The notes under the pieces were generated by a model that saw only the letters and a program-made list of their open reading frames with translations, had not been told where the DNA came from and searched no databases. 64,000 nt of DNA from Cymodocea nodosa (Eukaryota; Streptophyta; Magnoliopsida; Alismatales; Cymodoceaceae). A program made the translations under genes and the position numbers. The DNA lies in assembly GCA_036874045.1 (NCBI GenBank), contig CM072345.1:13980001-14044000 (forward strand). Direction: 5' to 3'. Shown piece after piece: positions 46,301 through 57,902 of this stretch (position 1 is its first letter; the number at the start of each line of letters is the position of its first letter).

Positions 46301-47307
46301 TTTGCATGGGTACTACCTTGTAATCTTTGTTGATATTCATCTTCCAAATTTTTTTAACGTGTGGTTTATTTCTTGGGTAAAATCTCAGAAAGCTGAAGAG
46401 AAAAATGGTGAAAATCTTCAACTTGAAAAAGCTGTAAAAGATGCTAGCGTGGATCCAATGCCAAGTCCCTTGAAATCTCCTTCAATATCGCCCTTTGAAT
46501 TTGAAAAGCAACAAGAGATCATTGTTCTTTGGCATGAATGCAACGTCTCATTAGTCCACAGAACATATTTTTTTCTTGTATTTAAAGATGATCCTGCAGA
46601 CTCAATTTACCTGGAAGTAGAATTGAGGAGGCTTTCCTTTCTAAAAAGGGTGTCTGAACATGGAGATATTAATAAACCAATGGTCGTAGATGGTTGCATG
46701 CTAACACCGACGTCCAGGTGATCAAGATTTGTACCCTTTCCATGGCCTTTCCAATTACATTTAACTTGTGCATCAAATATTGCTAAATACTGGTTCAGAA
46801 AACAAAAGGGCTCTTATTAGCCTACAGTTGATTTGCTGGTTGTCTGACAGAATCCTATCTTAAAATTTTTCAACAAAAAACTATATATTAGATATAATGC
46901 TCTTTAATTTCATTATTTTCGAGTTATTTCTCTGGTTGACCTATACATATGCGTTTTAAGATTTCAACAGTTGGAATGCTGAAGGAGTTCGTTTTTGCAG
47001 CAAGAAAGCCTTACGCCGTGAAAGGGAGATGCTAGCAAGAAGCATGCAAAAGAGACTATCTTCGGAGGAGAGAGATGCCATCTACCGTGAGTGGGGAATT
47101 GCATTGAACTCAAAGCAAAGGCGTCTACAGCTAGCTGAACTTCTATGGAGTGAGACCAGAGACATGTTGCACATAAAAGCAAGTGCTTCCATTGTCGCGA
47201 AGCTTGTTGCTTTCCCTGAACCTGGACATCAGGCTCTTAAAGAGATGTTTGGTCTCTGCCTTGCCCCACAAAGAACCAACCACAGGTCCTATAGTTGGAG
47301 GAGCTGA
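40362..47307 (+). CDS. KIN7F: Kinesin-7 motor protein with C-terminal DUF3490 (KIN-7F/G/H type), complete
   Basis: Thirteen exons join in phase: 40362-40626, 41978-42067, 42153-42253, 42982-43095, 43187-43268, 43349-43416, 43523-43588, 43679-43803, 44138-44471, 44927-45031, 45122-46120, 46389-46717 and 47001-47307, giving 994 residues. The N-terminal motor has the P-loop GQTSSGKT (125-132), switch I NETSSRSH (228-235), switch II DLAGSE (266-271) and [12 protein letters not shown] coiled neck follows ([20 protein letters not shown]). Exon 11 encodes a 333-residue low-complexity, serine- and acid-rich stalk. The end carries the plant DUF3490 domain ([45 protein letters not shown]). The MGATGGDE start and motor sequence place it with KIN-7F/G/H rather than the NACK1/2 cytokinesis kinesins; the exact letter is uncertain. 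It should move on microtubules; cellular role is not known from sequence. Confidence 0.93.
41135..41834. mobile_element. About 700-bp terminal-inverted-repeat element in kinesin intron 1
   Basis: The left end (aaaaaaagtccttagttgtt, then ggacttgtttgcaaataag, ttaagtttgagg, tttttatacaaatt; 41135-41207) is the reverse complement, with about one mismatch in five, of the right end (41757-41834: tatacaatctgc, gccttcaaacttaattt, atttacaaacaagtc, accaacaacc, aaaagactttttt). The middle has a purine-rich left part and a pyrimidine-rich right part plus simple repeats at 41651-41685 and 41734-41753. It has no coding capacity, so it is MITE-like. Target duplications could not be fixed because the ends merge into A/T runs. 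Confidence 0.65.
41651..41753. repeat. (TTAT)n/(TTA)n and (TC)n microsatellites inside the intronic element
   Basis: ttat repeated about six times changes into tta repeats (41651-41685). A separate tc run lies at 41734-41753. Both are in the right half of the inverted-repeat element. Confidence 0.85.
44628..44740 (+). mobile_element. Degenerate tRNA-derived SINE in kinesin intron 9
   Basis: The segment tagtgcactggtaatgttgc, then gaggtcatagattcaaaaac and tgtaaatggcttctcgtctt followed by gtaaagac follows the A-box, B-box and early body of the common plant SINE (ggtaaggttgct, ggtcacgggttcgaatcc, ggaaacagcctctt). The 3' tail is lost. It lies sense to the kinesin gene. Confidence 0.5.
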
Positions 47308-47466
47308 AGGTCGTCTCAAATCTGAACCCAACTAATGGTTGTCGACTGCGATCTTTGTCACCTGATGTGGCAGTGAGCATTATGGTTCTAACTGCAACAT
47401 GACGATCCTCATGGTTCTTATTTCCCCAGGTAGAGATTGGCTTTGATGGCCCCTGCATTGCCTACG

Positions 47467-47493
47467 CCCCCCCCCCCCCCCCCCCCCCCCCCC
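47467..47493 (+). repeat. Poly(C) tract in the kinesin 3' region
   Basis: Twenty-seven consecutive cytosines, 160 bases after the kinesin stop codon. It is probably within the 3' untranslated region, because a candidate polyadenylation signal lies downstream. Confidence 0.85.
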
Positions 47494-47743
47494 TCCTTCC
47501 ATGAGTTCAACAATAATTTGACAACATGCACTTATTTTCCGTTGATTGCTTTTCTGATCTGATTCAGCAGTGTAAGGCTTGTTGCACGTGTAAGCTACCA
47601 GACACACATAAAATGGCAATCCCCTTCTGATGACGACTTGGATTTGTGTTCCATTATCATTATTATTATTTAAACGATACCCCACAGGTTCGATGACTCG
47701 AGCAAGCGAATTTTGGGTTCACCACGTGGGTACCCGGTTTGTT

Positions 47744-47749
47744 AATAAA
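47744..47749 (+). terminator. Candidate polyadenylation signal of the kinesin gene
   Basis: AATAAA 437 bases after the stop codon. This would give a 3' untranslated region of about 460 bases. An earlier, non-canonical site is possible. Confidence 0.35.
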
Positions 47750-48760
47750 ATTCTTTATCGTTTTCTTAATTTGAAGTTTCTCATTTATCGCTTTTAATAG
47801 AATCTAAAATTCAGAATATTTCAACAAACAATAAAATGTAGGGTTGAAAAGCACGCTCGCTAAAAGATACAAATCATGGCAACCCTTCATGGATGGTGTG
47901 GTGTTACCACAAACCTGCGCTACCTTGGATGAGATGAAACGACATAACCTAAGAAGAACACCAAGAAGGAATGATAAAAAAAAGAAGAAAAAGCAGTTAA
48001 CATTAGCCATTAGGGTTTCTTGTGATCATAATTTTGTATCACATGAGAACATCTGAAGACTTCAAAGTCCAAAGAAGGATGCCACCTTGTCATCGCAGAG
48101 GAATGTATATTTATATTTGCATTATTAACAGACGTATAACGAAAAAATAAAACCTTACTTGTTTGGTTAAAGACAAAATAGAGACGAACAGCAAATAATG
48201 CAATTGATTGTGAGGAATGTAATCCCTAAGTTCTACGCGACAAAAGTTACTTTCAAATAATTTGACATTTGAGCACCGCACCTTATGTTCTATGCGACGA
48301 GCGAGGTTTGGCAACTCGAGCCTCGTATGCTCGCTCTACGCCATCTCCCATGAAATGCGAAGAAGAGAGCGACATCTTCCTGATAAATTGGAAGAAGGAT
48401 GGCAGCTGTGCTGTGGTAGACCTGATAGCAATGGAAGGAAAGGGGGGAAGGGGTACGCTCTTGGGGCGGGGAAGATCGTTTGGGGGTGGAAGAGGACGAC
48501 GGAAGTCTAGATGGATACTCGGTTTCGGGTCTCGTGGTTAGGGACCCGGGTTCAAGTTCCAGGAACCGAGGGTGTTTTGCAAGTTGCTAGTTTCTTTAAT
48601 CTCCCATGATTTTATTGTTAATAAACATGCTTCCAGCAGTTAATCGGTTTTAAGTTCTTCAAAATATTATGCGTGTAAATGCAGATGTGATTAAATCTAA
48701 TGACGATAGTTTTGCAATGCCGTATAATTTTTTTCTGAGTTATGGCAGAGATATTTTCAC
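47750..48760. other. Intergenic spacer between kinesin and tRNA-Ala
   Basis: AT-rich to 48250, then a mixed segment with short frames on the plus strand (48262-48541) that match nothing I recognise. It includes the tRNA-Glu-like sequence at 48519-48569, listed separately. Confidence 0.5.
48519..48569 (+). other. tRNA-Glu-like sequence lacking the anticodon arm
   Basis: TCGGTTT (48519-48525) can pair over seven positions with GAACCGA (48563-48569), like an acceptor stem. Between them are a D-arm/A-box-like gggtctcgtggttagg and a T-arm/B-box-like gacccgggttcaagttcc. Plant tRNA-Glu reads gtcgtccagcggttagg ... gacccgggttcgattcccgg, so the whole anticodon arm is missing. The T stem has mispairs. 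It is not a functional tRNA; it may be a decayed tRNA or a SINE head. Confidence 0.4.
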
Positions 48761-48773
48761 AAAAAAAAAAAAA
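48761..48773 (-). terminator. Pol III terminator of tRNA-Ala
   Basis: Thirteen A on the plus strand, that is thirteen T on the transcribed minus-strand sequence, starting 31 bases after the tRNA 3' end. A T-run of four or more ends RNA polymerase III transcription. Confidence 0.75.
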
Positions 48774-48803
48774 GCCCCAAGAGAACGCAAAAGAGGGAAA
48801 TAA

Positions 48804-48876
48804 TGGAGATGCGGGGTATCGATCCCCGTACCTCTCGCATGCTAAGCGAGCGCTCTACCATCTGAGCTACATCCCC
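48804..48876 (-). tRNA. tRNA-Ala (anticodon AGC)
   Basis: A 73-base cloverleaf on the minus strand. The acceptor stem pairs GGGGATG with CATCTCC (one G-U), the discriminator is A, and CCA is not encoded. The A box is tagctcagatgg and the B box ggatcgatacc. The anticodon loop contains AGC within cttagcatg, flanked by the stem gctcg/cgaga. The G-U pair here is the third pair of the stem rather than the G3-U70 identity element itself being in doubt: position 3 is G and position 70 is U, exactly the alanine identity pair. No intron is present. Confidence 0.96.
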
Positions 48877-51305
48877 AAGTGATGTAAGGTATTTATATTT
48901 GATATAAAAATTTTAATATTTATTTTACCCAGTCGAAAAAATAATGGGTTACGTAATTCATCTCGATCCGAAGATACAAAATCTTCACATTGTCCATTAA
49001 AGTGGAATGATACTATTATCATTTTTATCAAGCATGCACATATTCAAAACTGAGACTCGATCCAACCAAAATTTAGGTTAAGTTTGTTTAAGTCTAAACT
49101 GAAGTTGGATTTGATATGATTTTCAAATTATGTAATTAGAGTCTGATTATGGATCCATTAATAACCATGGTTGTTGCTTGATCTTATATATTATATATCT
49201 ATAGTATTTTTTGTGAAAGAGGAAAAACGAAGAATGGAACGAATCAACCTTAAAACTCCTAAACATTTATTAAATTTAATAAATGGTCATTTAAAAATTA
49301 AAAAAGAGAGAGAAAAAGATAAAAAGTTATCATATATCAAAACTTTTTATTGTTTACATTTATCATCTTCCACGATGGAGTGAATTTATTTCGCCTTTCG
49401 ACCGGGCTCGTTTGTTTATTTATTTATTATGTTAACTCAACGTGGCAGCGGGGATAAATATGCGTGCTTATTCCGGGGAGCACGCCCACACCTTTACGCA
49501 ACGAAAACGTGAAGCTTCGGTTCTGTACCACGGCGCCGAATCGTCGTCGTACACGCCATGTCCGGCTGCCGCTCAACGACCCCTCCAAGATGAATCACCG
49601 TTTAACTAAGATTGACCAGTCGCCCAATTTCTGCAGCGTTTTTCTTTCCCTTTACTTCAATCATTAACAATAGGATCATGCAGTTTAATATTCTATTTCA
49701 TGCCCAAGGAATGGGTCTTCGGTTGGGTCGTCAGTTTGCGTCGCATCTTCAGGGTTTTACTCCAAAGAACCGAGTAAAGTCCAAGCGGTTGGGTGGAGCA
49801 TTGTGGGCAAGTGGCCACCGGCTGGTATGGTACACGTTGGAATCGACAATTAAACCAGGGGTCCACACGGCGCCCCGTCCTTCTTCCAGGTCCCACCCCA
49901 TCATCGTCATTATTTACGACCGAAGGTGACGTGCCGTTTGTTGGAAAATAAATGCCAGGTTCGCAATTCACGAACGGTTTTCTGGTTCAATGCGATGGAT
50001 GGATGCATTGGAGATGAGACGTGGCGTGGAAGAAGAATAAGAATAAGACCAGAACCCATTTCTCTTCTCAACCCCCGGGGACCGGAGTCTGAACATGAAT
50101 GGGTTCGATCTTGTGTTGACTTGTTCACATGTGGAAGGTGAAAAACCAAAGATTAATAATAGTCAAAAATCACAAAACCGCGTGGAATTTAAAGAAATCT
50201 CACACCTTCGCGTGGGCTTCTTCTTTCTGTGGGGCGGCGGTGGATTAATTAGGAGGCAAGCATAGCATTTAATCGTGGAAAGATCGACCCAGCAACTTGA
50301 GCAAGTTTTTGCCCGGAATCAACGAAAAAAATAAATTTCCATTCCTTTGGTTTTTTTGTTTTTTCCTTTTTCATTGACACGAACGCAGCAGAGTCCCGTG
50401 CCAACGTCCAACTCCAAAGGGGGGGGGGGGGGGGGGGGGTGTCCCATGCTTTAAAAGAAAAATATATATATTATTTGGGTAGAAAAAAAAATCATAAAGG
50501 GCTTACATCGACGTTCCACCTGGGTGTCCACGTAATCAATGATGTAATCACTGAGATTTGAACTACTAATTAGAATTGATTCTAATTTTGTTCCTTTTTC
50601 TGGTGAAGTGAGCCGAGGCTAATTTAGTTACCTCTGCTTGGTGGCATGTAGGTGACAGAAGATTTTATTGGATATTAAGATTGTATAATTTTATTCTATG
50701 GAGGATGTAATTTTTCCAAAAAATAGTGAGCGGTTGGTAACGGACCGAGAGAATTCCTCACTTAGTCCTCCGTGGGCATTTTGATGAAATGATGTTTCAA
50801 GATATCATTGATTTTGTTAATAATAATAATAATAATAATGATTTTTAAAATTTAAATATTAATATAACTTAGTAGTAGCACTGTTGCTAACTTATTAACT
50901 AAATTAAATTATGGTCTTCGATGTTTCGAGACGAGAAATTCATCGGTACATGAATAAAAAATTCAGGGCATTTAAAACCCAACTCTCTTTTTTCCTTCCC
51001 TCTTTTTCGCTTTTTTCCATCCACTGCGCTGTTGCCGGTGGTCCTTTTCTCTCTCTACCTCGGGTCTTCTCCCTCCCTAATGAGTCTTAAAAATCCCTTC
51101 TTTATCTCATCTGCTTCCACTCCTTTCCCTCTCTAGAATCCATCTCCCCGTTCCTGCTCCTTCTCCTCCTCTACCATCCCTTCGTCCTCAGATCCACCGC
51201 TTCCTCGCAGCCACTCCCCTCTCCAAACCCAGATCGCAGAAGCTGTAGTAGCCACCGGCACGGCCGGAATTATTCGATTGGGGAGGTGGAGGCCCCGGGA
51301 TTGTC
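48877..51305. other. Intergenic region upstream of the CDPK-related kinase gene
   Basis: AT-rich spacer to 49400, a mixed GC-rich segment 49440-50150 with frames on both strands but no recognisable motif, a poly(G) run of 21 at 50419-50439, and from about 50990 a pyrimidine-rich leader (ctctctac, cttctcctcctc) leading to the kinase ATG. No TATA box of good quality was seen; tttaaaa near 50969 is possible. Confidence 0.5.
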
Positions 51306-54300
51306 ATGGGTCTGTGCTACGGCAAGCATGCTGCTGTGTCCGGCGAGGAGAACCATCGCAACAAGTACCCCGCGCCGACCGTCTCTCACTCCGTCAACGG
51401 GGTCGGAACTGGAGTAGGTGCGTCGTCGTCCACCACAGCCAGCGCCACCAACACCAACGTCCCTTCCGAGAGGAACACGCCGTCGCACCATTCTTCCTCC
51501 AACCTATGGCCCAGTCCTTACCCCCAGGGGTCGGCCAGTCCACTCCCTGCCGGCGTTTCCCCTTCACCTGCAAGGTCCACTCCCGGGCGCCGGTTCTTCC
51601 GCCGCCCCTTCCCCCCGCCTTCGCCTGCCAAGCATATCAAGGCGGCGCTGGCCAGGAGGCAGGCGCCGCCCAAGCCCAGAGAGGGGCCTATACCGGAGGA
51701 AGCTGGAGTCAATGGCGGGGCGGAAGAGAGGCGGCTGGACAAGAGTTTTGGGTACGAGAAGAATTTCGGAGCGAAGTATGAGCTGGGCAAGGAGGTGGGC
51801 AGGGGCCATTTTGGGCACACTTGCTTGGCAAAGGCGAAGAAGGGAGACGTCAAGGGGGAGATTCTTGCTGTCAAGATCATTTCCAAAGCGAAGGTGCGAT
51901 GGTTTTTCTAGATGTAATTGTGTGACTTTATCACCCACTCGTAAACTCCTGACATGCATATCTGCTTGAATCGGTCGGCTGTCATGACACCACCTTCCAA
52001 GGTATCGTACGAATTTGATCTCAAAAATATCGTGCCCTTGGGCCTATTTTTTACTTTATCTTGTCCATTTGGGGGAAGAATTTTTGAGCAGTGCTGATTC
52101 TTGTTTCATCGCGTTAATCACTAAATCAAGGTGGCTCCGGCAATACATCACCTTAAATACTAATTAGTTCCCTCCTCTTAGTGATCTGTGGGCTGTTTAC
52201 GACGTCATTGAATTGCTTCCATCAACGAACTTTGCATTGGTTGAGCAGTAAAATTTCAACCTATAGTGAGACAGTGGAGTTAATTTTTCACTTGTTGTGA
52301 GAGTAAAGGTCTTAGATTCAACAAAAACACTACCATTATCAAAAAAAGGGACAGCAAGGTTACCAGAGGAGTATGTGGTATGGGGATGGACAATCAATTA
52401 GGCATTTTTGATATCCTTTTTCTGCATTTCAATTCAGAAAAAGTTCGAAATTTTGTTTTTCTTTTTTTTTCAGAATTTTCTGTTTTTATTCTTATTTTTT
52501 ATACAAAACAAAAGTGTAAATAGAAATTATATCACTGTCTAGGAACACTGTATCTGTCTCAACCATTGATGGTCCGGATTGCCATGAATCAAGAGGGTGC
52601 ATTAGTGAACCTTTACTGAAGATCATTAGAGTTGATGAACTTTCTGCATTTGTTTTTCACATCTAACTCTTATCCTCCATTTTCTCTCGATAATTAGGAT
52701 TTCTCTACTCATGCATTTTATCCTCTTCCATTTCTTCTTATTATGTAAAAAATCCTTTTTCCTTCACTGATGTATTTTTCTTTGATTCCAAAATTTCTAG
52801 TCGTAGCAACTTCTTTCTGCATTCAATAATTGCAAGCTCATTCATTTGGCTCAATTTCAGCTTTCCAAGTACTCCATTAGGATTTTCTAACAGAAAATGG
52901 GTACCATAGAAAACATATTCCTTAACAGATAACTTCAAGCCCCTTTTTTTCATTTTAACATCATCCAAATGTCACACAAATATATAAACAAAAACTTCGT
53001 GCTGGACCAGATATGCAACCACACATGCACCGCGTACCACATGTATTTACAAAGACCCTAGGCAACATAATTGTTGCATATATTATCAGAAAAAAAAGAA
53101 AATGTTGCATATGCATTTGTGATATGTGAGCTGTGACTAAAATGGTAACTTTTATAAGCAACATGTTGGATGGGATATAGATATATGAAGTTGACAGTTG
53201 AAAACAATGGAGCCATAGTTCCAGCATTTTCTTGATGTTGGAAGAAATCAACTCAATCAAAAGACAATGTAAAAATTAGCCTGAGTTGGACTCCTCGCTT
53301 GGTGTTAATACAATTTTGCCAGTTGAGTGACAGCAGAACCAAGTGCCCATTGCTTTCTTGCTATTTTTACTGGACATCTTGCAGATATTTTATGCATTCC
53401 AATTTCCCTGATGGCAGATATCTTGCCCATTGACTTTAGTCCTGCCCAAAAAAGACACTGACTGCAATCGTCAGTGCCAAGCTTTATGTCAAGTTACCTT
53501 TGAACTTCAATTGTGTTTTTGCATTTGAAAGTAGTAGAAAAAGAAAAATCCTTTGCTATATTATTACAAATAATATAGCACGAAAATAGTCTTGTTTGTT
53601 TGTATCATTTCTTAATGTTGATGGCATGCAATTGATTGGGAAGGTGACCCGACATTGTCCTACTTTTCGTTGGTTTAATACTTTCAAGACGTAGAAGTAC
53701 TTGTCACACATACATCTTCAATTTTTTTTGATTTATTCTATTATGGCAGATGACAACTGCAATATCGATTGAAGATGTTCGAAGGGAGGTCAAAATACTG
53801 AAGGCATTGTCTGGACATAAAAACCTGGTTAAGTATTACGATGCCTGTGAAGATGCACTTAATGTCTACATTGTCATGGAGTATGTTATTATTCTTTCCT
53901 CTTACTGGTCCTGAATTCCATACCATGACGTGGTCCTTTGATCTTACCAAGAAAGATATTCTCAATTGCATATTACTGAACAAAACTTTTAGTTAAATTG
54001 GTTTTGCCATAATTATTAAAGCAGGCACCCAGACGTGATATCTACTCGCCTGGCAGACAATTTTTTTTTTTTTAATTTTTTGACTGGATCCTGATTAGAT
54101 TTGGTAATGAACCTATAAGATTTCAGCATATTATTTGTGTTTAATGTTTTTTCCCTTGGAAAATACCAAAACTTTAATGCCACTATTTTTTTAAAAATAC
54201 CCCACTAAAATTTCAAGTCCAAAACACCCATATTTTAATTTTTTAACTTTTGACAAGCAATATTGATGCATTATATATAATATATACATATACATATAAG

Positions 54301-57300
54301 CATAAATAAAATATATACAATGAAGTCCCAGAATTGAAAAGAAATCAACTAATTTTGAACGGCTAGACATTACCTAGGTGCCAAAGACACCCAAAGGTCA
54401 ATTTCTTGGTACCTTAATAACCTTCACTTTTGCATATTATTGCTAAATGTATAAAGGTTGGTATAATGCCTTATTTTAATACAATTTTTGTTAATTTTAC
54501 TGTATGCTTGCATTTTGGATCTGTGATGTCTTCAAATTTTCATCAACCTTCTGGCATCATATGACATTAAAAGCAAAAGATATTTCAACGGAAATGTTTA
54601 GCCTTTTTCTTTCTACGCTTACCCTGGCTTTCCTTTTTCTGTCAGATTGTGTGAAGGTGGTGAACTGTTGGACAGAATTTTATCCAGGTAATGGTATTGT
54701 CAGCTTTCTTTAATTATTGCTTGACAGAATGATGTTCTTCTTTGATCAATAATTATTGCCTGTATTCTAATCAGAGGAGGGAGATATACCGAAGAAGATG
54801 CAAAGCATATCATTGAACAGATTCTTAGTGTGGTTTCCTATTGTCACTTTCAAGGTGTTGTTCATCGTGACCTAAAGCCGGAGGTTTGTGGTTCTAACTA
54901 GTAAACTCTTCTAATTCCAGCATATAGAAGTTTCAAGTTTGCTCAAGTCCTTTCTTTTTTTCTCAACAGAATTTTCTCTTCACCACTAAAGAGGAGAATG
55001 CTACTATGAAGCTTATTGATTTTGGTCTTTCAGATTTTATCAGACCAGGTAATGGTTGACCAGAATATTATTGTCATTGTCTTTATTCTTTTCTCTTTCT
55101 CCTGGGATATCCCCATGCATTTACATGTCTCAATTAGTGACAGATGTAGAGGCAGTTTCCCTTTTCCAAAACCAAAGATCAGCTTTTCATCCATTGTGAA
55201 GCTGTGAAGTGTTCAATCTATTTTTTAATCCGTTTATTTGAAACATTTTGATTCTTGATTTCTCTTGTAATAATGTTAACAAAATCTTCATTTATGGAGG
55301 TAATGATACAACTAGACCCTTTTCAAATCCCACATTAGTGGGAGTCTTATACACTTACTTTGCCTTTTTAATCACGTGAGAACGTTCTATTGCTATTTGA
55401 TTTTTTTAATCTTATTTTAACTCAGTTTTATGTAAAATAGATTAGCTGCATTGAACTTTTTGTAGGTACGTATTAGAGATTATTCTTTTTCAAAATTTGT
55501 GTCACAACCTGTTGCTAATACCCTGTTCATTGGTTTTTGACCAAATTTTAAGGTTTACTGTCAACCTAACAGCTCCTTTTTCTGAACTTGGACTAGTAGT
55601 GCCAAGTCTCTCTAAGAGTGGTGTAGTGCATTGTGCAGAGTTGACTCCCCAAAGGCATAGTAAATTTCAAAATATTATTTAAGAAATAGTTCTATAAAAA
55701 ATCAACCATCTATAAACACAAACAATAATAGCAGCTATACATTGCTTTAATTTTTGCTAGTTGGCTGTTATACATGGCTAAAACAGACTGAGCTGAGCCC
55801 TATCCCACTGTTTCTTTGGATTACTTCATCACCTCAAATGTTGGTCTTTGTAATTTGTGATAATCGACAAATTGGACATTTTCAGACACCAGATTGGTAG
55901 GAGTTTCCTGCGCAGTTTATTTTTTTTAAGAAATTTGAAATAATGGACAGCTTAAAAATACTTATTTTATTTCAGAAAGTTTGCATTTGTTTAACAAAAA
56001 AGTGCTCCATTGCTGTTATGCTATTCTTGATTGAGACTGCTGCCTGCATTACTTCTATTTCTTCTGATTTCCTCTTATAGATGCAAGATTGAATGACATC
56101 GTTGGCAGTGCGTACTATGTTGCTCCTGAAGTTCTCCATAGAACATATAGTTTGGAAGCAGACATCTGGAGTATTGGTGTTATAACATATATCTTGCTAT
56201 GTGGTAGCAGACCATTTTGGGCACGCACAGAATCTGGAATTTTTCGTTCTGTACTTAGGGCTGATCCCAACTATGAAGATTCTCCCTGGCCATCAGTATC
56301 AGCAGAAGCCAAAGATTTTCTGAAAAGACTTTTGAACAAAGACTACAGAAAAAGGATGACTGCTGCACAGGCTCTCAGTAAGTAGTTACTTCCTTTTTCT
56401 GCCAGAAAAAATAACATCATCTGTTCTCCTTGGTGGCCTCATTAAGCAATCTATATTCAAAATCAATTTTCGTTTCTATTTTAAAGAGAGAAAGTGGGTG
56501 TTTGCACATCCATATACAACTGTCTGCCATTTTTTATTAATATTTTTCTGTTTTACAGCTCATCCATGGTTGAGAAATCAACAACGTCCGGTCCCTTTAG
56601 ATATATTGATCTATAAGTTAGTAAAATCATATCTTCGTTCCACACCCTTCAAGCGCGCAGCATTGAAGGTATTATTGTTTCATTCTTTCATCATAAGCTT
56701 AGGTTGTCTATTTTCATATGCTTCAAATTCCCAAATGCGGGTTAACTGTTGTATTAGTGATTGATTTCAAATCATTATTTTTGAAATATTTCTTGTTATA
56801 TGCTTGGAATACTTCATTCATGGCGATGCAATTACAGTTGAAGGATGATATGCTATCGTTAGATTAAACTGATTAAGGATATTTATATTTTGTTTCCCGA
56901 TGTAAATTACTTGTATTTCTTAGGGAAAAATTTTCAAACAAAAGAAGAAATGGGTGGTTTATGCCCCCTGCTTTTTATTCTTTTCAACTTCTTTTTTTTG
57001 TGCATTAGCTTCATCGAAGTCATCATGTGCCCCACCAAAAACTTTCTTCACCAATTTGCCACTTCTTTCTTAAATATCAATTTGTAATTCTTGACGGTTC
57101 TTGGTTCTGGTTCGTTCTACAGGCTTTGTCAAAAGCATTGACAGAAGATGAACTGATATATATAAGGGCTCAGTTTAACCATTTGGAACCTAGTAAAGAT
57201 GGCCTTGTTGATATAGAAAATTTTAAAAGGGTTAGTTTTAACAGCTTACAATGATACCCTCTTGAAGTAAAGTCCAATATCGACATTGACTTTGCTTGCT

Positions 57301-57902
57301 ATGTGAACAGGCTCTCTCAAGAAATGAAACTGATGCAATGGTAGAAGCTAAGATTCCAGATATTATGATTTCGGTACGTGTCATACTCTCTCGTCGGTTA
57401 ATGAAATTAACTGGAGGCTGTACTTTTAATTGGGTTTGCATTTTTCGTGTAGCTTCAAAACGACACATATCGTGTTACTAAAAATGTATGTTAACATGGG
57501 TTGTGATTACTCATCCAGCTTGCAGCACTTGCACATCGAAAGATGAACTTCGAAGAGTTCTGTGCTGCCACAATCAGCCCATACCAGTTGGAGGCGTTGG
57601 AGTTGGGAAAGTGGGAGACAATGGCCAACACCGCATTTTATCATTTTGAAATGGAGGGAAACCATGTAATTACGGTTGAGGAATTGGCTAGGGTAATTGA
57701 TCAAACTGATTCATCCATCCTTGTGTTTGTCTCCTGTTAACATCTGACTTTTATAACTCTACCTCTTCAGGAGGTGAATCTTGGTCCTGCTGCATACTCG
57801 ATAGTTAAGGAATGGATCAGACCTTCAGATGGAAAGCTCAGCTTCTTAGGCTACACCAGATTTTTGCATGGCGTGACAATAAGAAATACAAGGCGTCGCT
57901 AG
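51306..57902 (+). CDS. CRK: CDPK-related protein kinase (CRK), complete
   Basis: Eleven exons join in phase: 51306-51893, 53750-53880, 54646-54687, 54775-54883, 54970-55048, 56081-56377, 56559-56668, 57123-57230, 57311-57373, 57519-57692 and 57771-57902, giving 610 residues. The N-terminus MGLCYGK has Gly2 and Cys4, a myristoylation and palmitoylation pattern that tethers CRKs to the plasma membrane. A serine/proline-rich variable region and the conserved [20 protein letters not shown] follow. The kinase domain (about 158-420) has GRGHFG, Lys190, HRDLKPEN with Asp286, DFG 307-309, [11 protein letters not shown] and [14 protein letters not shown]. The C-terminal part resembles the CDPK junction and EF-hand region but its loops lack the regular D-x-D-x-D calcium ligands, as in CRKs, which are usually calmodulin-controlled. 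Exon 1 is GC-rich, later exons AT-rich. The paralogue number cannot be fixed. Confidence 0.95.
51894..53749 (+). other. Intron 1 of the CRK gene
   Basis: A 1.86 kb AT-rich intron, donor aag|gtgcga and acceptor atggcag. Near 52225-52345 it contains ttgagcagtaaaatttcaac and aggtcttagattcaac, which may be another decayed SINE, too weak to call. No exon seen. Confidence 0.55.
55049..56080 (+). other. Intron 5 of the CRK gene
   Basis: A 1.03 kb intron that interrupts the activation segment between DFIRP and [10 protein letters not shown]. It is AT-rich and shows no element. Confidence 0.6.

Noticed and set aside
48262..48541. Small plus-strand gene between kinesin and tRNA-Ala
   Set aside because: Two overlapping frames, glycine/arginine-rich end, no family match; it runs into the tRNA-like sequence.
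51278..51969. Other-frame and antisense open frames over CRK exon 1
   Set aside because: They overlap the in-frame CRK start, whose MGLCYGK and [13 protein letters not shown] motifs are diagnostic; the others are GC-composition shadows.
52225..52345. Third SINE, in CRK intron 1
   Set aside because: Only ttgagcagtaa and ggtcttagattcaa fit; the body and tail are absent.
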